NCBI RefSeq assembly: GCF_027532945.1
Contig: NZ_JAPZTZ010000029.1
Span: 1-64,000 of the forward strand
DNA length: 64,000 nucleotides
Direction: 5' to 3'
From: Phreatobacter sp.
Lineage (GTDB): Bacteria > Pseudomonadota > Alphaproteobacteria > Rhizobiales > Phreatobacteraceae
Shown: positions 58,407 through 64,000 of the stretch, piece by piece
Layout: each line of letters opens with the position of its first letter
Position numbering within the stretch: the stretch's first letter is position 1
Position numbers and translations under genes: made by a program
Notes under the pieces: generated by a model
Told to the model about the DNA's origin: nothing
The model's input: the letters and a program-made list of their open reading frames with translations, nothing else
The model's database searches: none

Positions 58407-59756
58407 ATGGTGGCGAACGTTATGGTCGGATTGCCCAGCGATACTCCGAGTCGTTCCGACCGAGGGGACCCGACCGATGAGGCCGCCGCCCGCCCCGAGC
58501 CGGTGCTGGGCGCGCCCGAGGCAAGCACGCACGAGAACTGCCAGGTGTTGATGTCCGATCCATCTCCGGAACTGGGCCCTCCGCCCTTCGAGACGACCGA
58601 TAGGGACCGCTATTGGATCGAGCAGCTCAATCATTTGCAGGCCAACATGATGACAGTGATGGAGGCCAGCAACGCCAACCTTGTCGGCCTGATCGAAACG
58701 AACGCCAAGGAGATGCTGACGCTCATCTCCAAGTTAGATGTCGACACGCGCAACCAATCGTCGCTCATCGACCTCCAAATCCAAACGCTGCAAAAAAATG
58801 TAGAGGCGGCCAACGCGGTCGCGCGGCAATCCATCGCTGAGGGAACATCGGCACGCTCCGAGGCGCAGCTCATGGGCGCGTCTATGCTGGAACTGATTGG
58901 TCAGAACTTCCACAACCTGAGCCAGGTCATGGGCGAACGACTCAGGGACTTATCCCAAGAGTTCGATGTCCGTGAGCAGCGCATCCTTGAGACGTTGATG
59001 ACCCAACGGCTCCATGCGCCACCGCGCCACTCACCGGACGCGGGAGCAACGCCAAATCCGCAGCCGCGTCAGCCGATCCCGCTGGAGAATGCCTTCGCGC
59101 TGCTGCGGGAGCTCGCGCCACTCAATTTCGATGCCTACAGGTCCTGCTTGGCCGAGGGGACGCGCAGCTACGAGGGCCTGCCATCGGAAAGCTGCAGCAC
59201 CGAACGACATCCTCAAGGGCGTCAGTTCGCCGGTTTCCTTCGGCCCTATCTCGCGGGCCACGTACTGGATATTGGGTGCGGACCGCAGACAGTGCCCAGC
59301 TACCTCGCTCATTGGCCCACGAACCAGATCGCAGGCGTCGACCCCATCTCATCAGCCGAAGATCACCCATTTCTGTTCGTACCGGGCGTTGGCGAGTTTC
59401 TGCCCTTCGATGACGGGAGCTTCCAGACGGTTGTATCGGGCACAACGCTCGACCACTATTACTTGCTCGATGTCGGGCTCCGGGAAGCGTTCCGTGTGCT
59501 GGCACCCGGAGGCTACTTCGTCGCCTGGATCACCGAGTTCGAGGGCGCGCCCCCCTATGATCCGTACTTGCGCGAGATGGAGCCTTACGACTCCGAGCAT
59601 ATGTACCATATCGACCGCCGCTGGTTCCTCCCATTGATGCAGCAGACGGGCTTTGAGGTCGCCGAGGTGATCGCCTTCCACCAGCCGTTCCGATACCTGT
59701 TCATGAGCTTCCAAAAGCCGCCGGGTGTCCGGCACAGTCAAGCCGCTTGCGAATGA
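58407..59756 (+). CDS. SAM-dependent methyltransferase with N-terminal coiled coil
   Basis: 449 residues from ATG 58407, 10 bases after the ATPase. Residues ~1-65 are Pro/Asp-rich; ~70-200 form a long heptad-rich coiled coil (EQLNHLQANMMTVMEASN, MGERLRDLSQEFDVREQR). The C-terminal class I methyltransferase domain begins near 275 with HVLDIGCGPQTVPSYL, FLPFDDGSFQTVVSG and FRVLAPGGYFVAW. The arrangement recalls chain-terminating methyltransferases such as WbdD, which use a coiled coil as a length ruler; this parallel is inference. Confidence 0.85.
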   Translation: MVANVMVGLPSDTPSRSDRGDPTDEAAARPEPVLGAPEASTHENCQVLMSDPSPELGPPPFETTDRDRYWIEQLNHLQANMMTVMEASNANLVGLIETNAKEMLTLISKLDVDTRNQSSLIDLQIQTLQKNVEAANAVARQSIAEGTSARSEAQLMGASMLELIGQNFHNLSQVMGERLRDLSQEFDVREQRILETLMTQRLHAPPRHSPDAGATPNPQPRQPIPLENAFALLRELAPLNFDAYRSCLAEGTRSYEGLPSESCSTERHPQGRQFAGFLRPYLAGHVLDIGCGPQTVPSYLAHWPTNQIAGVDPISSAEDHPFLFVPGVGEFLPFDDGSFQTVVSGTTLDHYYLLDVGLREAFRVLAPGGYFVAWITEFEGAPPYDPYLREMEPYDSEHMYHIDRRWFLPLMQQTGFEVAEVIAFHQPFRYLFMSFQKPPGVRHSQAACE

Positions 59757-61261
59757 TCCCGGAGGCTGACCTGGGGTCCGCAGATGCCGCATCATCTGAC
59801 TGGCCTGAACGGTTCCGTTCGCACATGGGCCGACCGCCGCGGGTGCTTCATGTCGGGAACATCGGCAATTATGCTTGGGTCAATGCAAAACTGATGCGCG
59901 CACGCGGCGTGGACTGCGTCATACTCGACCCCGACTTCTACCATGTCGCGTCGGCCCCCGAATGGCTTGAAGCCGAGATATCTGGCGATCCGGGCGACCT
60001 GTTCTACCCAGATTGGCGGGCGGCGGGCGCGCGCGGATTCAGCCGGCCGGAATGGTTCATCAACGGACCGGGGCCGTTCGTCCTGCGAGAGCTGGCCGCC
60101 AGGGAGGCAGGGCGAAAGGTTGCGAGGGCCCGCTATGCCGTGCTGTCCGCGCTCTACAGGCGAGGCCTTGCGTCAGCCAAAGGTAGGCGCTCTCGCTTTC
60201 GTGCCCTGATGGAGTCCGATGGGCAGGCCCTCCGTCTGGCGAAGGCGATGGCGAGGCGGTTGGCGCTGGGCGGCGCCGCGTCGCGGATGGCGCCCGCGAT
60301 CCACAGTGAGGCCTTCCCGAGCGAGCCGGAGATGCTGCCCTCTAGTGTCCCTCGCGAGATCATTGGCAAGGCTTTGGCAGGCTTCGACGTGGTGCTGGGC
60401 TACGCGCTCGGCGCTCGATTCGCCCATGGCGTCAACCATCCGCGCTATGCGTCGCTCGAACTTGGGACCTTGCGGGGGCTCCCCTTCGAGGACACGCCGC
60501 TCGGTGTTCTGGCAGCGGGGCTATACCGCCAATCGCCGGGCGTGTTTGTCACCAATGTCGACTGCCTCGCCGCCGCGGCACGCCTTGGTATCCCCGAGGA
60601 GCGGATCACTGCCATACCGCACCCCTTCGAGCTGTCGGCGGCATTGGCGGCGGCGACGGCACATCCGGTGGCCACCGAAGGACGACCTCTGCTTCTGTGC
60701 CCCGCCCGGCACCACTGGACCAAGGGCAACGCCAGTTGGCGGAAAGGCAATGACGTGCTGATCCGCGGAGCCGCACTAGCTGCCGAGCGAGGCGCGGACT
60801 TCCGGCTCGTTTTTGTCGAATGGGGAGAGGATGTAAATGCGAGCCGCGAGTTGATCGCCGAGCTCGGGCTCTCTGGACGGACGCGCTGGGTACCGACATT
60901 GCCGCGACGAAGGCTGTGGGCTCTCATGCTGGAAGCGACCTGCGTACTCGACCAGTTCGACGCCTCGGCTTTTGGAGGGCTTGCTCTCGAAGGCATGGCG
61001 CTCGGCAGACGTGTCGTGACACGCCTCGATCAGGCTCCGCCAGCAGCCTTCTTCTCCATGACGCCACCTCTGCTGGCGGCGGCCACACCCGAGGAACTGG
61101 CCGCCCGAATCCTTCAGATCTTGAGGGACCCAGGTGACGCCGAGGGCATCGGGCGTCGCGGCATGGAATGGATGGAGCGTGAGCACGGCGAGGACCGTCA
61201 GCTCGCGCTCCAGTTCGCGGCCTTCGAGCGTCTGCTGGCGGCCTCCGGTGCGTCCTCATGA
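59753..61261 (+). CDS. Glycosyltransferase, GT4-like (GT-B fold)
   Basis: 502 residues from ATG 59753, overlapping the previous stop (ATGA). Opens RVLHVGNIGNYAWVNAKLMR, an N-terminal GT-B pattern; the C-terminal domain has LLLCPARHHWTKGNASWRKG (split: LLLCPARHHW) and the donor-site region LDQFDASAFGGLALEGMALG. An inserted basic segment (150-230) is unusual. Sugar specificity unknown. Part of a tightly overlapped run with its neighbours. Confidence 0.85.
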   Translation: MIPEADLGSADAASSDWPERFRSHMGRPPRVLHVGNIGNYAWVNAKLMRARGVDCVILDPDFYHVASAPEWLEAEISGDPGDLFYPDWRAAGARGFSRPEWFINGPGPFVLRELAAREAGRKVARARYAVLSALYRRGLASAKGRRSRFRALMESDGQALRLAKAMARRLALGGAASRMAPAIHSEAFPSEPEMLPSSVPREIIGKALAGFDVVLGYALGARFAHGVNHPRYASLELGTLRGLPFEDTPLGVLAAGLYRQSPGVFVTNVDCLAAAARLGIPEERITAIPHPFELSAALAAATAHPVATEGRPLLLCPARHHWTKGNASWRKGNDVLIRGAALAAERGADFRLVFVEWGEDVNASRELIAELGLSGRTRWVPTLPRRRLWALMLEATCVLDQFDASAFGGLALEGMALGRRVVTRLDQAPPAAFFSMTPPLLAAATPEELAARILQILRDPGDAEGIGRRGMEWMEREHGEDRQLALQFAAFERLLAASGASS

Positions 61262-62436
61262 CGGCCTTGCCAAACCCGATTGTCGATGGATCCCGGCTGC
61301 GCATCCTGCATCTGCCTGTGGACCTCGGCGGCCATCCTGCTGCCCTGGCAAGGGCGCAGCGCGCGCTTGGTCATGATGCAGTCGCTGCAAACCTTGCTTG
61401 GTCGCCTTTCGGCTTCCATGGGGACATCAACCATGCCGTCGAGCCGGGGAAACCTTGCCGCCTCGTGCGTCGCGAGCTCGGCCGCGTGGCTCTTCTGGCG
61501 CGTGCGTTCCGGGCCGACGTGATCCACGCGCACTTTGGCCAGACACTCTTCTCCCTCCGCCCCTTCCCCATCACCGATCCGTCGCGGCACGGCCTCGTCG
61601 AACGAGCAACAGTCGCGGCGGCACGGGCGCTGTGGATGGGGGACCTGGCGCTCTGGCGCCGGATGGGGAAAGCCCTTGCCATGACCTTCTACGGCGACGA
61701 CGTCCGCCTCGTGAGCGGCGCGGTGGAGCGCAATCCCTGGAGCCATCTTGGCCTTCCCGAAATAGCGCGGGCCTACGAGGAGCGTGACCCGTGGAAAAGG
61801 TTGCTCGGGGACAAGTTGGGCCGGGCCGGAGTCACGCTTTTCGCCGTCAATCCGGACCTTCTCGATACCTTGCCCGCCGGTGCAGAATTCCTTCCCTACG
61901 CCCATGTCGACCTTGGCCGTGAAGCGCTGGACGCCCTCGCATCCACTTTGCGAACCGAGCGCGAGCTGCGACTCCTGCACTTACCGAGCGACCGGGCAGT
62001 TAAGGGCACGGAAATCATCGTCTCGATCGTGGACCGCTTGCGGGCGGAGGGAGTCGCCTGCCGTCTGACCGTGGTCGAGAACCTCAAGCGCGATGAGGTG
62101 CCTGCCCTTTTCGCCCGGCATGACGCGCTGATCGATCAGTTGCGCGTTGGTTGGTATGGCGGAGTCGCGGTCGAGGCGATGGCCGCTTGCCGGCCCGCCC
62201 TCGCTCACATCGCGCCGCGCGACCTGCAGCACATACCGCACCAGATGGCGGCCGATCTTCCGGTAATCGCGGTGACAGCCGACACTCTTGCCGCCAAAAT
62301 CCGTGAGCTCGCTGCGCTCGATTCCGCCGCGTTCCGCTCTCTGGGCCTGCGCTCACGAGCCTTCGCGCAGCACTGGCACGCGCCGGAAGCCGCGGCTCGG
62401 CGTACCATCGCAGCCTATCGGTCGCAGCTCGGATAG
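61258..62436 (+). CDS. Glycosyltransferase, GT-B fold
   Basis: 392 residues, ATG overlapping the preceding stop (ATGA). Motifs are LRILHLPVDLGGHPAALARA, DVIHAHFGQTLFS, MTFYGDDVRLVS, LRLLHLPSDRAVKGTEIIVS and the donor-site DQLRVGWYGGVAVEAMAACRP. Similar domain plan to the previous glycosyltransferase but clearly distinct. Donor and acceptor unknown; likely acts on the polysaccharide exported by the Wzt-type system. Confidence 0.85.
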   Translation: MTALPNPIVDGSRLRILHLPVDLGGHPAALARAQRALGHDAVAANLAWSPFGFHGDINHAVEPGKPCRLVRRELGRVALLARAFRADVIHAHFGQTLFSLRPFPITDPSRHGLVERATVAAARALWMGDLALWRRMGKALAMTFYGDDVRLVSGAVERNPWSHLGLPEIARAYEERDPWKRLLGDKLGRAGVTLFAVNPDLLDTLPAGAEFLPYAHVDLGREALDALASTLRTERELRLLHLPSDRAVKGTEIIVSIVDRLRAEGVACRLTVVENLKRDEVPALFARHDALIDQLRVGWYGGVAVEAMAACRPALAHIAPRDLQHIPHQMAADLPVIAVTADTLAAKIRELAALDSAAFRSLGLRSRAFAQHWHAPEAAARRTIAAYRSQLG

Positions 62437-62461
62437 CACCTCGTATTTGATGAGACGGGCG

Positions 62462-62480
62462 CTGGCGCGAAGCGCGCCAG
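62462..62480 (+). terminator. Strong GC hairpin after the glycosyltransferase genes
   Basis: CTGGCGCG (62462-62469) pairs with CGCGCCAG (62473-62480) around AAG. No T-tract follows, so it may be a stabilising or Rho-linked 3' structure. The 240 bases to the next gene contain nothing else recognisable. Confidence 0.35.
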
Positions 62481-62721
62481 GGTCGGCCGTCAGACCAGAA
62501 TGCGGGGTTGAACAGCAGTTGCTGGCGGCCGTGCGGTCCGCAACGTCGGACACCAATGCACCACCGGATGTACCGATGAAGGATGCGCATCACGCCGGCC
62601 ATGGCCGCAATAGCCAGTCTTTGATCACTCATCTACGGACCGGGCATCGTGGTTCCCTTCGCGCAAACTTGCTAATGAAGGACTCACGAACTGCTCAAAA
62701 AGCCGGAGAGACGGATCCAGC

Positions 62722-63690
62722 ATGTTGGAAGGCAAAAAGATCTTCATTACCGGGGGGGCGGGCTTCATTGGCTCTAATTTGGCCAAGCTGCTGCTGGGGG
62801 CGAATGAGGTCGCCACCTATGACAACTACGTCCGCAACGCGGCCGACTCTATCCTCGGCGAAGATGTAAAGAAGCTGAAGATCTACACGGGTAACGTCAT
62901 GGACGGTGAAGCTATTCACAAGGCGGTCACCGAATTCCAGCCGACGCATATCGTTCACTGTGCAGCGGTGGCTGGCATCGACACGGTACGTCAAAAGCCG
63001 GTTTCGACACTTGAGATCAACACGCTCGGCACCATCAACTTACTACGGGCAGCTCATAGTGTCGGCGATAACGTCGAGCGGGTCGTCACCTTCTCGACAT
63101 CCGAGATTTTCGGCTCGCATGCATACGGATCAAGTGAAACCTCCTCGGCCGTTATCGGCGCCGTCGGCGAGGCGCGTTGGACCTATGCCGTCTCGAAGCT
63201 CGCAACCGAACACCTCTCGCTCGCTTACTGGACACAGCACCGGCTGCCGACGGCTGTGGTACGGCCGTTCAACGTCTACGGCCCGGGCCAGGTTGGCGAG
63301 GGCGCACTCTCGACTTTCATAAAGAGGGCAATCCGCAACCAGGATCTCGTCATCCATGGCTCGGGCACGCAGATTCGCGCCTGGTGCTATGTCGACGACA
63401 TGATAGCCGGCATCATGGCCTGCCTTGAACACCCCAACGCGGTGGGCAAGGCTTTCAACATCGGCAATCAGCGCGCTGTGACGACGATTTATGGCCTCGC
63501 CAACACAGTGATCCGCCTCCTCGGCGCGACGTCGAAGATCACTTTCCAATGGAAGGACTATGCCGACATCGAACTGCGGGTGCCGGACGCCAACTGGGCG
63601 AAGTCACAGATCGATTTCGAGGCCAAGGTGGATCTCGAAGAGGGCATCCCGCTGACAGCGGATTTTTATCGAAGCCAAGCGAAGGCCTGA
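62722..63690 (+). CDS. NAD-dependent nucleotide-sugar epimerase/dehydratase
   Basis: 322 residues. Extended SDR: FITGGAGFIGSNLAKLL cofactor site, HCAAVAGIDTV, catalytic Ser/Thr region FSTSEIFGSHAYG and YxxxK in YAVSKLATEHL; VRPFNVYGPGQ and GSGTQIRAWCYVDDM bind the sugar nucleotide. UDP-glucose 4-epimerase or dTDP/GDP-sugar type, not decidable by eye. Provides an activated sugar for the glycosyltransferases upstream (inference). 285 bases separate it from them. Confidence 0.88.
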   Translation: MLEGKKIFITGGAGFIGSNLAKLLLGANEVATYDNYVRNAADSILGEDVKKLKIYTGNVMDGEAIHKAVTEFQPTHIVHCAAVAGIDTVRQKPVSTLEINTLGTINLLRAAHSVGDNVERVVTFSTSEIFGSHAYGSSETSSAVIGAVGEARWTYAVSKLATEHLSLAYWTQHRLPTAVVRPFNVYGPGQVGEGALSTFIKRAIRNQDLVIHGSGTQIRAWCYVDDMIAGIMACLEHPNAVGKAFNIGNQRAVTTIYGLANTVIRLLGATSKITFQWKDYADIELRVPDANWAKSQIDFEAKVDLEEGIPLTADFYRSQAKA

Positions 63691-63944
63691 CGTCGTTGCA
63701 AGGTCAAAGCCTGCCCATGCGGGACTTACGCAACGTGGCAACCCAGCGCCCTTGATCGCGCCGAGCCAGATCCGAACCCGCGTCGCATGATCGGGCATTA
63801 ATGAGTGAGTGCGAAGACTACAAGAATGATCTCGGACCGTTGGAACTGTCCTTGAGTTCCGTCTTCACCAACGTTATGGCCGGAAGGAACAGCTAGGGCG
63901 GGGCGGTGGCGTCCGGCAATTGCGAACACGGCGCAAGCGCAAAG

Positions 63945-64000
63945 ATGTCCGACGAAGTCACCCGGCGGCGGATCGGCAAGACGCCTGTGAGCGTCTTGGC
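63945..64000 (+). CDS. Possible aldo/keto reductase, first codons only
   Basis: From ATG 63945 the frame reads MSDEVTRRRIGKTPVSVL up to the window edge. RRRIGKTPVSVL resembles the opening of aldo/keto reductases of the D-threo-aldose dehydrogenase group. Only 18 codons are visible, so this is tentative. The 250 bases before it contain no recognised gene. Confidence 0.4.
   Translation, partial: MSDEVTRRRIGKTPVSVL

Noticed and set aside
62437-62721. Possible extra gene between the second glycosyltransferase and the epimerase
   Set aside because: Frames on both strands give Arg/Ala-rich sequence without motifs; only the hairpin at 62462 is supported.
63801-63896. A 31-codon frame after the epimerase gene
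   Set aside because: Too short, no ribosome site, no similarity; not reported as a gene.

Overview
The window is a GC-rich bacterial chromosome segment that looks like an alphaproteobacterium of the order Hyphomicrobiales (Rhizobiales). Evidence includes a mitofilin-like gene beside hemC/hemD and a HemY-domain gene, a NasT/NasS-controlled nitrate assimilation operon, orphan Bug-type and TRAP solute-binding proteins, a metXW operon, a long form of ribosomal protein L21, and many overlapping ATGA/TGATG gene junctions. The genus cannot be fixed from the sequence.

Layout. 1-1.6 kb: the start of a TRAP solute-binding protein gene and a divergent AraC regulator. 2-7 kb (minus): tRNA-Arg, then the hemC-hemD-mic60-like-hemY cluster. 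7-12 kb (plus): tsaD, gpsA, a small unknown gene, an EVE-domain gene, a CoA-transferase and a membrane protein. 12-19 kb: a serine hydrolase, acetyl-CoA synthetase, a nuclease-fold secreted protein, an M48 lipoprotein protease, an SDR dehydrogenase and an L,D-transpeptidase. 19-27 kb is a signalling region: three OmpR-type response regulators, a cyclic-nucleotide-binding protein, two related PAS hybrid histidine kinases and a globin. 27-33 kb: a SUV3-like RNA helicase with a long repetitive tail, an S4 RNA-binding protein, metX-metW behind a SAM-II-like leader, and a DUF1304 protein. 33-43.5 kb (minus): a Bug receptor, then nasA, a flavoprotein, nrtD, nrtB, nrtA, a regulatory leader, nasS and nasT. 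43.5-55.5 kb: mixed metabolic and envelope genes ending with rpmA and rplU. 55.9-64 kb: tRNA-Ser, decayed transposase and integrase pieces, then a polysaccharide gene cluster (Wzt-type ATPase, coiled-coil methyltransferase, two glycosyltransferases, an epimerase), which looks like a genomic island.

How the genes work together. The best-resolved circuit is nitrate assimilation. NasS and NasT sit upstream of nrtABD, the flavoprotein and nasA. The gap before nrtA holds a sigma-54-like promoter, a two-hairpin ANTAR target and an intrinsic terminator whose 5' strand overlaps the second ANTAR hairpin, a complete antitermination switch readable from the DNA.

The most unusual object is the non-coding stretch between the second hybrid kinase and the helicase. 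It holds fifteen GANTC sites in 282 bp. The first ten are spaced at 21-22 bp or at near-multiples of a helical turn, and the right end carries a 12-bp inverted repeat. GANTC is the CcrM methylation site of alphaproteobacteria, so this looks like a methylation-responsive regulatory or chromosome-maintenance element. I do not know a described system of this form.
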